Shown in pieces: positions 1-7,375 of a stretch of 11,449 nt of DNA. How positions within the stretch are numbered: the first letter of the stretch is position 1; each line of letters opens with the position of its first letter. A model generated the notes under the pieces. It made no database searches, was not told the DNA's origin, and worked only from the letters and a program-made list of their open reading frames with translations. Source of the DNA: SYOC01 sp050185455 (GTDB lineage: Bacteria > Desulfobacterota > Binatia > Bin18); assembly GCA_050185455.1 (NCBI GenBank), contig JBFWZL010000180.1, forward strand, positions 1 to 11,449, given 5' to 3'. Made by a program: the position numbers and the translations under genes.

Positions 1-2
1 CA

Positions 3-1457
3 ATGAGCGGTTTGGTCGGCAAATTTCTTGCCGCCACGGTCGGCGTCAGCGGCGCACAGTTCGCCAGTAATGTCGCCTGGTGGGTGCATAATCTCGTCAT
101 TCTGGCCTTTCTGAATGTGCTCCCCCTCTCCAAACACTTCCACGTCATTACCGGAATTCCCAACGTGTTCTTCAAGAAGATGGAACCGGTCGGGGCTCTC
201 GACAAAATGGACCTGGAAAATTCCGAGCGGTTCGGCACTTCACAGATTGATCAGTTCACCTGGAAGCAGGTGCTCGATATGTTTAGCTGCACGGAGTGTG
301 GGCGTTGTTCCTCGCAATGTCCGGCGACGGCAAGTGGGAAACCTCTCGCGCCGCGCCAGCTGCTCCTCGACCTTCGCGACTATCTCTATGAACATCCCGA
401 GCAGATGCTGGCGAAGGGGAACGGCGACGGCAATGGCGTCGTGAAAGAGAACATTGTTGGGAGTGCGATCCAAGATGATGTGTTGTGGTCCTGTACGACC
501 TGTCGAGCTTGTGAAGAAGCATGTCCTGTCTTGATTGAGTATGTGGACAAAATTGTTGATATGCGACGTCATCTTGTACAAGAGGAGGCGCGCTTCCCCA
601 GTGAACTGACCCGTACGTTCAAAGGTATGGAGACGCAAGGAAATCCTTGGGGCTTGAGTGCGGACAAACGAATGGACTGGGCGGAAGCCGAAGGGCTGGA
701 GATTCCGCTGTTCGCTGATAATCCCGACGCTGAGTATCTCTATTATGTTGGTTGCGCTGGGGCCTTCGACGATCGCAACAAGAAGACAACCGCGTCGTTC
801 GCCAGACTGTTGCAAAAGGCTGGTCTCAGTTTCGCCGTGCTGGGGCCGGAAGAGCCGTGTAATGGCGAAACCGCTCGACGGCTGGGAAACGAATACCTGT
901 ATCAGAGCATGGCGCAGATGGCCGTGGATACTTTGAACGGTTACAATGTCAAGAAAATTATCGTGAATTGTCCTCACTGCTTCAACACGATGAAAAACGA
1001 GTTTCCGCAATTCGGCGGTAATTACGAAATGGTCCACGCGGCGGACTTACTTGCTGATTTGATTAAACGGGGGAAGATTCAGCTCAAAGACGAAGGCAGT
1101 CAAAGGAACATCACCTATCACGATTCTTGCTACTATGGCCGGTATAACGGCGTCTATGAATCGCCTCGTGAAATCTTGGGCAAAATACCGGGTCTGCAAC
1201 TCAACGAGATGGAACGGAGCCGGAACAAAGCCATGTGTTGTGGCGCGGGCGGTGGCTGGATGTGGATGGAGGAGCCGCGCGATAAGCGTGTGAATCATCT
1301 GCGGGTTGACCAAGCGCTGGAAACCAAACCTGAGGCGATAGCGGTGTCGTGTCCTTTCTGTACGACGATGTTTACTGACGGACTGAAAGCGAAGGAGGTC
1401 GACGAGCAGGTGCAGCTCTTCAATGTTGTAGAATTGGTCGAACAAGCCGCGAAGTAG
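3..1457 (+). CDS. Membrane Fe-S oxidoreductase, HdrD/EMO-like (5'-partial)
   Basis: This is probably an Etf:(methyl)menaquinone oxidoreductase-like protein that passes electrons from acyl-CoA dehydrogenases, through electron-transfer flavoprotein, to the membrane quinone pool. Residues 1-60 look like the last part of a NarI-type cytochrome b membrane domain. They include a hydrophobic stretch (about 26-42) and likely heme-ligand histidines in WWVH and KHFH. Two ferredoxin-type 4Fe-4S motifs follow (C96, C99, C102, C106 and C164, C167, C170, C174). Two cysteine-rich HdrD/GlpC-type CCG domains come next: C251, C286 and C323-x-x-C326, then C376, CCG at 412-414 and C450-x-x-C453. The first CCG repeat has PCNG instead of CCG. 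Family members usually carry several more membrane helices, so the ATG at position 3 is probably internal and the gene starts before the window. The next gene, an acyl-CoA dehydrogenase, begins 14 nt after the stop, which supports an electron-acceptor role. The domain assignment is firm; the exact quinone reaction is inferred from family knowledge. Confidence 0.85.
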   Translation: MSGLVGKFLAATVGVSGAQFASNVAWWVHNLVILAFLNVLPLSKHFHVITGIPNVFFKKMEPVGALDKMDLENSERFGTSQIDQFTWKQVLDMFSCTECGRCSSQCPATASGKPLAPRQLLLDLRDYLYEHPEQMLAKGNGDGNGVVKENIVGSAIQDDVLWSCTTCRACEEACPVLIEYVDKIVDMRRHLVQEEARFPSELTRTFKGMETQGNPWGLSADKRMDWAEAEGLEIPLFADNPDAEYLYYVGCAGAFDDRNKKTTASFARLLQKAGLSFAVLGPEEPCNGETARRLGNEYLYQSMAQMAVDTLNGYNVKKIIVNCPHCFNTMKNEFPQFGGNYEMVHAADLLADLIKRGKIQLKDEGSQRNITYHDSCYYGRYNGVYESPREILGKIPGLQLNEMERSRNKAMCCGAGGGWMWMEEPRDKRVNHLRVDQALETKPEAIAVSCPFCTTMFTDGLKAKEVDEQVQLFNVVELVEQAAK

Positions 1458-1459
1458 TG

Positions 1460-1465
1460 AAGGAT
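1460..1465 (+). promoter_or_regulatory. Ribosome binding site that sets the acyl-CoA dehydrogenase start
   Basis: AAGGAT lies 6 nt before the ATG at 1472. A GTG in the same frame at 1457 overlaps the upstream stop codon, but using it would place the AAGGA motif inside the coding region. The ATG also gives the usual family N-terminus (MNFDLTEEQQ), so 1472 is preferred. Confidence 0.7.
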
Positions 1466-1471
1466 TTCTCT

Positions 1472-2638
1472 ATGAATTTTGATTTGACCGAAGAGCAACA
1501 AATGGCGGTCGACAGCTTCCGCCGCTTTCTCGAAGCGGAAATTCGTCCGGCTGTTGCGCCCTATGGGGATACGATGATCCCGAAACCTGTGGCGCATGAA
1601 CTGCTGACGAAGATGATTCCGTACGGCGTGGGCGCCGGATGGTTGCCTGAAGAAGACGGTGGGATGGGGCTCGATTTGCTCACGAGCGGCCTACTATATG
1701 AAGAACTGTCTCGGGTATGCCCCGGTCTCGCGGGGACGGCGTATATCAACGAGGCCACGGCAATCAGCGTTGCATGGGTGGCGTCGGCGGAGTTGAGGGC
1801 GAAATACGTGCCTGGATTGCTGACGGGAAAACTCATTGGTTGTGAAGCCATTACCGAGCCGAGCGTCGGCTCGAATCCGCGCGACGTTAAGACGCGTGCG
1901 GTGAAAGACGGCGACTATTATCGCATTACTGGCGAGAAGACCTGGATTTCCAACGGGCATGTCTCAGATATCGCTATTGTCGTCTGTCGTACGGAAGATC
2001 ACGGCCCAGGGGTGCTGAGTCTGTTTCTCGTCGATCGGCAAGAACATGGCTACGAATCGCGCGATCTGCCGAAGCTAGGACTCAATGCCTGGTCGACCGG
2101 ACAGCTGTATTTCGACGAGGTGAAAGTTCCAGCCGCGAATATGATTGGCGCGCCGGGCGTGGGATTGAAGCAGACCATTCGTATGTTTGAACGGGTGCGC
2201 TGTTTCGTCGCGATTCAAGCGATTGGCATTGCCCAAGCCGCCCTTGATGAAGCCGTGAAATACGCCAAAGAGCGTGTACAGTGGGGCAAACCGATTGGCG
2301 GACACCAACTGATTCAAGCGATGATAGCGGAAATGGCGACTGAATTGGACGCCGCGCGGCTACTGACTTTTCGTGGATTGCATCTTCTGCAGAAGGGCGT
2401 GCGTTGTGATACGCAAACTTCCATGGCGAAGTATTACTCCACGGAAACTGCCGTCAAAGTCGCCTCGAAAGCTGTGCAGATCCATGGCGCGTATGGCATC
2501 AGTAAAGAGTATCCAGTGGAGCAAATGTTTCGCGACGCCCGCATGATGACCATTCCCGACGGCACGACGGAAATTCAAAAGTTGATCATCGCGCGGAATC
2601 TGCTGGGGATCTCCGCTTTTGGTGAGAGGCCGAAATAA
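1472..2638 (+). CDS. Acyl-CoA dehydrogenase with Asp at the catalytic-base position
   Basis: This is an FAD-dependent alpha,beta-dehydrogenase of an acyl-CoA thioester, acting in the cytoplasm and passing electrons to Etf. At 388 residues it has normal family length. The N-terminal helical domain begins DLTEEQQ. The middle beta-domain carries the FAD signature CEAITEPSVGSN (124-135) and WIS (158-160). The C-terminal helical domain has QIHGAYG (336-342), YPVEQMFRDARM and IPDGTTEIQ (361-369). In most family members the last motif reads EGT, and that Glu is the alpha-proton-abstracting base (E376 of medium-chain acyl-CoA dehydrogenase). Here it is D363. The alternative base position used by isovaleryl-CoA dehydrogenase aligns with V242, so no replacement Glu is evident there. 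The gene is tightly coupled to the Fe-S oxidoreductase and followed after 45 nt by a crotonase gene, as in a beta-oxidation-like operon. The family is certain; the substrate is unknown and may be branched or alicyclic. Confidence 0.92.
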   Translation: MNFDLTEEQQMAVDSFRRFLEAEIRPAVAPYGDTMIPKPVAHELLTKMIPYGVGAGWLPEEDGGMGLDLLTSGLLYEELSRVCPGLAGTAYINEATAISVAWVASAELRAKYVPGLLTGKLIGCEAITEPSVGSNPRDVKTRAVKDGDYYRITGEKTWISNGHVSDIAIVVCRTEDHGPGVLSLFLVDRQEHGYESRDLPKLGLNAWSTGQLYFDEVKVPAANMIGAPGVGLKQTIRMFERVRCFVAIQAIGIAQAALDEAVKYAKERVQWGKPIGGHQLIQAMIAEMATELDAARLLTFRGLHLLQKGVRCDTQTSMAKYYSTETAVKVASKAVQIHGAYGISKEYPVEQMFRDARMMTIPDGTTEIQKLIIARNLLGISAFGERPK

Positions 2639-2683
2639 AGTGAATGAAGCGTACCGAAGAGGAATACAAAAGGGGGAATCGTC

Positions 2684-3472
2684 ATGTCTGACCCAGTCGT
2701 TCTTTTCGAGATCCGTGACAAAGCCGCCTGGATCACCTTAAACCGACCAACCGCACTTAATGCACTGATCCCAGCGGTTGTCGGCGGCATTGACGCCGCT
2801 TTGGATGAAGTAGAAAAACACCCGGAAGTGTGCGCAATCGTCATTACCGGAAGCGGAAGGGCCTTTAGCGCTGGCGCCGATCTCAAATTCATCCGTGAGT
2901 CGTCGGGCGGCAATCCGCGAGCGCTACAAGATTTTCTGCACGGCATCTACGGAACGTTCAATCGTCTCGAACATTTTCCTCGACCTGTCATTGCCGCGGT
3001 CAACGGACTTGCTCTTGCGGGAGGGATCGAGTTGGTATTGTGTTGTGATTTGGTCATTGCCGCGGAGAGCGCCAAAATTGGCGATGCCCACGCTAATTTT
3101 GGCTTGATTCCTGGCGGCGGCAGCAGCGCGCGTCTGCCTCGCAAGATCGGTCCCACTCGGGCAAAGTATCTGATGTATACTGGTGAATTTTTACCGGCGC
3201 GTGACCTGATGACGATGGGATTGGTAAATGAGGTAGCGCCTGACGGGGAATTACAGACAGCAGTCGAACGACTGGTTGCGAAACTGTCGAACAAAAGTCC
3301 ACTCGGGCTCGCCCGCATGAAATATTTGGTTGACGATGGGTTGAATCAACCGGAAGATACCGCACTGCGTCTTGAACTGTCCGTGTTCGACCTGCATACC
3401 GCATCGGAAGATATGCAAGAAGGGCTGGCGGCATTCGAGCAAAAGCGGACACCGCAGTTTAAGGGTCGATAG
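2684..3472 (+). CDS. Enoyl-CoA hydratase/isomerase (crotonase) family protein
   Basis: This 262-residue crotonase-fold protein presumably acts on an acyl- or enoyl-CoA made by the upstream dehydrogenase. The start is supported by an AGGGGGAA ribosome binding site 8 nt before the ATG. Visible parts are the N-terminal WITLNRP segment, the first oxyanion-hole loop GRAFSAGADLKF (58-69), the second oxyanion region with GLALAGGIELVLCCD (108-122), and GLIPGGG (140-146). The first catalytic glutamate of classic hydratases (rat E144) is present as E116. The second (rat E164) aligns with H136 in the motif GDAHANFG. Classic syn-hydration needs both glutamates, so this may be a hydratase with altered chemistry, an isomerase, a hydrolase or another crotonase-fold enzyme. 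The family is certain and the reaction is open. It follows the acyl-CoA dehydrogenase by 45 nt and is likely co-transcribed. Confidence 0.9.
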   Translation: MSDPVVLFEIRDKAAWITLNRPTALNALIPAVVGGIDAALDEVEKHPEVCAIVITGSGRAFSAGADLKFIRESSGGNPRALQDFLHGIYGTFNRLEHFPRPVIAAVNGLALAGGIELVLCCDLVIAAESAKIGDAHANFGLIPGGGSSARLPRKIGPTRAKYLMYTGEFLPARDLMTMGLVNEVAPDGELQTAVERLVAKLSNKSPLGLARMKYLVDDGLNQPEDTALRLELSVFDLHTASEDMQEGLAAFEQKRTPQFKGR

Positions 3473-3524
3473 CCACTCATTGGCATGGTGAGTAGAAGCG
3501 AGTTGTCGCTGTTTAAATGACGAG

Positions 3525-3552
3525 AGAGGACGCTCACGCACTGAGCGCCTCT
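3525..3552 (+). other. RNA hairpin between crotonase and hydrolase genes
   Basis: AGAGG, an unpaired A, CGCTCA, the loop CGCAC, TGAGCG and CCTCT form an 11-bp stem with one bulge. No T-run follows, so it is not a classic intrinsic terminator. It may be a processing or stability element between two operon genes. The fold is seen in the sequence; the function is unknown. Confidence 0.4.
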
Positions 3553-3598
3553 TGTGACTAATCTGATAATGTAAGGACCTGAAAAGGAGGGAGTAATT

Positions 3599-4501
3599 AT
3601 GGCCGGACCGGAAATCGTGAAACTGAAGAAGATCTTGCGGGAGAAAGCCGCGCCGCCGGGCGCCGACATTCCTCTCGATGTTATGCGCAAAGGCATGGAG
3701 AAAGTGGCGTTCAAGGCGGCAGATGACATTCAAGTCGAGCAAGTGACTGTTGCGGGCCGCCCTGCTGAATGGGTGCGCGCGCCGAGCGTACAAGCGGGGA
3801 GGGCGATTCTTTATCTCCATGGTGGCGGGTATGTGATGGGCTCCGCTAACACCCATCGCTCAATGGTTGGGGAAATCTCACGCGCGTCTCAAGCCGCGGC
3901 GCTCCTCCTCGATTATCGTCTTGCTCCGGAAGATCCGTTTCCTGCCGCGGTTGAAGATGGCGTGGCCGCATACCGCTGGCTCTTGGACCAAGGATTCAAG
4001 CCTCAGAACCTGGCGATCGCTGGTGACTCCGCGGGTGGCGGCTTGGCCCTGGCCACGCTTGTTTCCGCGCGTGACCAAGGGCTACCAATGCCGGCGGCCG
4101 CCGTGCCTATTAGCCCCTGGTCTGATCTCACCTGTACAAATGAATCCTATAAGACGCGCGCCGAGTTTGACCCGATGATTAGTCCGGGGGCGAAGGGCAT
4201 TAACCGTATGGCGAATCTGTATCTAAACGGGAACGACGCCAAGCAGGCGTACGCATCCCCCAATTTTGCGAGTCTGAAATCTCTACCACCGTTGCTGATT
4301 CACGTTGGCAAAGATGAAGTCTTGCTCGATGATTCCATCAAGCTCGATGCGAAAGCGAAAGCCGAGGGTGTGAACAGCACGCTAGAGGTTTGGGACGATA
4401 TGATTCATGTGTGGCATGCGTTCCATCCTATGCTCCCCGAAGGAAAACAAGCCATTGAACGGGTTGGGGCATTCCTGCGCGAGCATTGGATGGCGGCGTA
4501 A
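3599..4501 (+). CDS. Alpha/beta hydrolase, HSL (fold-3) esterase family
   Basis: This is a 300-residue cytoplasmic carboxylesterase/lipase-type hydrolase of the hormone-sensitive lipase family (bacterial family IV). The start is supported by a strong AAAAGGAGGG site 7 nt upstream. The oxyanion-hole motif HGGG is at residues 74-77 and the nucleophile elbow GDSAGG is at 142-147 with Ser144. The likely acid is D239 in GKDEVLLDD, and the likely base is H270 in MIHVWHAF. All catalytic parts are present and the length is typical. No signal peptide is visible. The gene follows the crotonase after 126 nt containing a hairpin, so it may be in the same operon or have its own promoter. It may open an ester or lactone, or remove acyl groups, in the pathway served by its neighbours. 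The substrate cannot be read from the sequence. Confidence 0.93.
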   Translation: MAGPEIVKLKKILREKAAPPGADIPLDVMRKGMEKVAFKAADDIQVEQVTVAGRPAEWVRAPSVQAGRAILYLHGGGYVMGSANTHRSMVGEISRASQAAALLLDYRLAPEDPFPAAVEDGVAAYRWLLDQGFKPQNLAIAGDSAGGGLALATLVSARDQGLPMPAAAVPISPWSDLTCTNESYKTRAEFDPMISPGAKGINRMANLYLNGNDAKQAYASPNFASLKSLPPLLIHVGKDEVLLDDSIKLDAKAKAEGVNSTLEVWDDMIHVWHAFHPMLPEGKQAIERVGAFLREHWMAA

Positions 4502-4517
4502 AGATGCATCCTATATG

Positions 4518-4543
4518 TAGGGACTCGACATATTGAATCCCTA
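4518..4543 (+). other. Imperfect hairpin downstream of the hydrolase
   Basis: TAGGGA-C-TC and GA-A-TCCCTA form an 8-bp stem with one mismatch around an 8-nt AT-rich loop. A-rich rather than T-rich sequence follows, so termination on the plus strand is unlikely to be efficient. It could be a weak terminator or an operator-like dyad before the PQQ dehydrogenase gene. Confidence 0.3.
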
Positions 4544-4626
4544 GAAAAATAAGACGCTATCGAGAAGGGCATAACCGAGCGAGAGCCGTCATAACCAGAT
4601 GGTTCTGATAGGAGGAGGTTGGAGAC

Positions 4627-6348
4627 ATGCGAGGTGTTCAAGTGCAGTGGAGAATTGGAGTAATCGTGACGATGTTTGGACTGCTACTCGGCGGTTGGGC
4701 GCAAGAGAGTCGGGCGGAGGAGAAGAAATTGCCTGATCTCAAGCCGGTGACTGCGGAACGGTTGCTCAAAGGCACGAGCGATACCGCGAATTGGCTCCAA
4801 TATGGCGGCAATTATGAAGGCTGGCGGTTCAGTCCGCTTACCGACGTGAACCGCCAAAACGTCAAAAATTTGCAAGTGGCGTGGGTCTTTCAAACCGGCG
4901 CTCCTGGTCAACTGCAAGCCTCGCCTGTCGTGGCGGACGGTATTATGTATCTGACCGCGGCGGATAATCATTTGTTTGCGCTTGACGCCGTCACTGGCGA
5001 GCCGCTGTGGAAATACGATCACCCCCTGCCTAACGATCTGCGTATCTGCTGTGGTCCGGGCAACCGAGGCGTCGCTATTGCTGATGACAAAGTATTCATG
5101 GCGACCCTGGATGCGCGACTGGTGGCGCTCGATCGGAAAACCGGAGCTGTCGTATGGAACACGCAGATCGATGATCATAAGGTCGGATACAGCGCCACGC
5201 TCGCGCCGCTTATCGTGAAAGACAAAATCATCATTGGTGTTGCTGGAGGCGAATACGGCGTCCGTGGCTATCTCGACGCCTACGATGTCAAAACCGGTGA
5301 GCGAAAATGGCGACACTATACGGTTCCCATTGAAGGAGAGAAAGGTGTAGAAACTTGGGCAGGCGATTCCTGGAAGAATGGGGGCGGACCTCCGTGGGTG
5401 ACAGGCGTCTATGATCCTGGAATGAATGTCCTTTTTTGGGCGACTGGCAATCCTTCCCCAGACTGGAATGGTGAGACGCGTGAAGGAGATAATCTATACA
5501 CTAACTCTGTGTTAGCTCTTGATCCAGAAACAGGCGAGAGAAAATGGTATTTCCAGTTCACCCCGCATGATGTCTGGGATTATGACGGCAACACCGGGCT
5601 CTTTCTGCTTGATGTGCAGCGCAACGGTGAGACGGTGAAAGCGCTCGCGCAACCGAACCGCAATGGTTATCTGTATGTGCTGGATCGCGCAACAGGGAAA
5701 TATCTTCACGGCGCGCAATACGTTGAGCAGCTTACCTGGGCGAAGGGGCTTGATGAGAATGGTCGCCCGATTGTCGATCCTGAATTTGTGCCGATGGAAG
5801 GCGGTAATCCGAAATTCATCTGTCCTGGCAATGTAGGCGGCCAGAATGGATCGTTTGCCGCCACTTATAGTCCGCAGACCAAGCACATCTATGTGCCGGT
5901 GATCGAAAGCTGCGGCAAGATGGAAAAGGCGGCGGCGGTCTTTATTCAGGGCAATCCCTTCTGGGGGGGCGGCCCGGGAACAACGCAGGGCAATGATGGA
6001 TCTTCCTATGGGCATCTGTCGGCGATTGATCCGACGACGGGGAAAATAAAATGGCGCTACAAGGACGAGTATCCGTTGGTCGGTGGTGCGTTGGCGACAG
6101 CCGGTGGACTCGTGTTTACCGGGAATCAACCTGGGTATGCGCTGGCGCTTGATGATACGACAGGAAAAGTATTGTGGAAATTTCAAACCGGTTCCGCTAT
6201 TCGCGGTCAACCGATTACCTACAAGATTAGCGGGCGGCAGTATGTTGCGGTGCCGAGCGGTGGCGGCGGGTTAGTGGTGGAAATCGTCGGTCAATATCCT
6301 CACACCACTAAAGGCAGCGCGCTCGTAGTATTCGCGCTGCCGCAGTAA
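4627..6348 (+). CDS. Periplasmic PQQ-dependent alcohol dehydrogenase, lanthanide-type metal site
   Basis: This 573-residue quinoprotein of the methanol/ethanol dehydrogenase family oxidises an alcohol in the periplasm. The start is set by AGGAGGAGG 8 nt before the ATG. A signal peptide covers about residues 1-30: positive N-terminus, a hydrophobic stretch around 10-23, then ESRA before EEKK. The eight-blade propeller shows several LDAxTG/W-type repeats. Adjacent cysteines C141-C142 match the vicinal disulfide near PQQ, W257 matches the PQQ-stacking Trp, and metal ligands E209 and N275 and the catalytic D318 are present. D320, two residues after the catalytic Asp (WDYDG), is the extra ligand typical of lanthanide-dependent XoxF/ExaF enzymes; calcium-dependent MxaF has Ala there. 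C399 and C429 may form the second disulfide. There is no CxxCH, so a separate cytochrome must accept electrons. The E209-N275 spacing is 66 against 84 in methanol dehydrogenases, so a loop is shortened and methanol is not a safe substrate call. Confidence 0.92.
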   Translation: MRGVQVQWRIGVIVTMFGLLLGGWAQESRAEEKKLPDLKPVTAERLLKGTSDTANWLQYGGNYEGWRFSPLTDVNRQNVKNLQVAWVFQTGAPGQLQASPVVADGIMYLTAADNHLFALDAVTGEPLWKYDHPLPNDLRICCGPGNRGVAIADDKVFMATLDARLVALDRKTGAVVWNTQIDDHKVGYSATLAPLIVKDKIIIGVAGGEYGVRGYLDAYDVKTGERKWRHYTVPIEGEKGVETWAGDSWKNGGGPPWVTGVYDPGMNVLFWATGNPSPDWNGETREGDNLYTNSVLALDPETGERKWYFQFTPHDVWDYDGNTGLFLLDVQRNGETVKALAQPNRNGYLYVLDRATGKYLHGAQYVEQLTWAKGLDENGRPIVDPEFVPMEGGNPKFICPGNVGGQNGSFAATYSPQTKHIYVPVIESCGKMEKAAAVFIQGNPFWGGGPGTTQGNDGSSYGHLSAIDPTTGKIKWRYKDEYPLVGGALATAGGLVFTGNQPGYALALDDTTGKVLWKFQTGSAIRGQPITYKISGRQYVAVPSGGGGLVVEIVGQYPHTTKGSALVVFALPQ

Positions 6349-6377
6349 AAACTAAGAAAAGAGAAAAGGTCCGCAGG

Positions 6378-6406
6378 GGGTTCTTCTTGGGAAGAACCCT
6401 TTTTTT
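6378..6406 (+). terminator. Intrinsic terminator after the PQQ dehydrogenase
   Basis: GGGTTCTTC, the loop TTGG and GAAGAACCC form a perfect 9-bp stem followed at once by seven T. It lies 30 nt after the PQQ dehydrogenase stop and only 43 nt before the next gene, so it either ends the operon or attenuates expression of the lactonase-like gene. Confidence 0.93.
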
Positions 6407-6449
6407 GCAGTGGGGAGAAAATCTGCAAAAATAAAAAAGGAGCAACATC

Positions 6450-7337
6450 ATGGCCTATCAACAACTCAGTCTTGATCAAGTTACGGTTGCAGCTATCGGA
6501 TTCATAGGGCCTGAAGGAGTGACGGTAGACCGCGAAGGCAACGTCTACGGAGGAGGAACCGACGGGGTGATTCGCAAACTTTCTCTAGATGGGAAGGTCA
6601 CGGAATTTGCCCGCACGGGCGGCCGTCCGGCTGGCATGGCTTTAGATCGGCAGGGTAATCTGTTCGTCTGCGATGTCGGCAAGGCCGCCATGCTCAAGGT
6701 CACTCCCAGTGGAGTAGTCAGTATGTTTGCGGACCGGGTGGGAGATCTGAGACTAACCTTGCCAAACTTTCCAGTCTTTGATGCCGAAGGCGACTTGTAT
6801 GTCTCGAACTCGACAGACCATGTGCTCGGCAGCATCGAAGAGGTGATGGCGGAGGTTCGCAACCCCGTCCCCAAAGGGACACTCGTGCGATTGCGGCCCG
6901 ATGGCCGCGGGGACGTGGTCGCCACCGGGCTATACTTTGCCAACGGCACGGCCATTGATCCCCGGGAGGAGGCAGTGTACGTGCTGCAATCGACTCAGAA
7001 TAACTGCGTGCGCGTGGCGAAGCGTAAAGACGGCGGCTTTGGGAAACCTGAAGTCTTCGGCGAAAACCTTAGCGGGCTTCCTGACGGTATGGCCTTTGAC
7101 GCCGAAGGATATCTGATCATCACCTTGCCCATGATAAACCGACTCGTCGTCCTCGATCCCAATGGGAAATTGTCAATTTTGCTCGACGATCCAGAGGGCA
7201 AGAAGACCCAGGGACCGACCAATTGCGCGTTTGGCGGTCCGCACTTTGAGGATCTCTACCTTGCGCATCTAGAAGCCGACCACATTGCCAAGGTTACTCT
7301 TGGACGTAAGGGGCACCCGCTCTACGACCGACGCTAA
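6450..7337 (+). CDS. SMP-30/gluconolactonase-like beta-propeller protein
   Basis: This 295-residue six-bladed beta-propeller belongs to the SMP-30/gluconolactonase/LRE-like family, whose known members are metal-dependent lactonases or related hydrolases. The start is set by AAGGAG 7 nt before the ATG. Propeller repeats of the form G-(x)-A-D-xx-GN-L-(Y/F)-V are visible (GVTVDREGNVY, GMALDRQGNLFV, VFDAEGDLYV, GMAFDAEGYL). Likely metal ligands match the SMP-30 set: E22 in GPEGV, N165 in FANG and D212 in LPDGM. No signal peptide is visible, so the product is cytoplasmic, in contrast to the secreted PQQ dehydrogenase before it. A lactonase beside an alcohol dehydrogenase and an esterase would fit oxidation of a cyclic or diol substrate to a lactone followed by ring opening; that is inference. 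It could also be a non-enzymatic propeller or a strictosidine-synthase-like hydrolase. Confidence 0.83.
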   Translation: MAYQQLSLDQVTVAAIGFIGPEGVTVDREGNVYGGGTDGVIRKLSLDGKVTEFARTGGRPAGMALDRQGNLFVCDVGKAAMLKVTPSGVVSMFADRVGDLRLTLPNFPVFDAEGDLYVSNSTDHVLGSIEEVMAEVRNPVPKGTLVRLRPDGRGDVVATGLYFANGTAIDPREEAVYVLQSTQNNCVRVAKRKDGGFGKPEVFGENLSGLPDGMAFDAEGYLIITLPMINRLVVLDPNGKLSILLDDPEGKKTQGPTNCAFGGPHFEDLYLAHLEADHIAKVTLGRKGHPLYDRR

Positions 7338-7353
7338 GCCGAGGGGCCTGTCT

Positions 7354-7375
7354 GGAGGGATGTTTATGACCCTCC
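7354..7375 (+). other. Small hairpin after the lactonase-like gene
   Basis: GGAGGG and CCCTCC form a 6-bp perfect stem around a 10-nt loop, 16 nt after the stop of the propeller gene. Only TT follows, so it would be a weak terminator at best. It also marks the upstream edge of the decayed region. Confidence 0.3.

Noticed and set aside
240..1037. Long minus-strand open frame of 265 codons opposite the Fe-S oxidoreductase gene
   Set aside because: The plus strand has a clear family match with all cysteine motifs over the same span. The minus frame shows no recognisable domain and is a shadow.
5512..6210. Minus-strand open frame of 232 codons inside the PQQ dehydrogenase gene
   Set aside because: It has no domain likeness, and the plus-strand gene is intact with catalytic and metal residues across the region.
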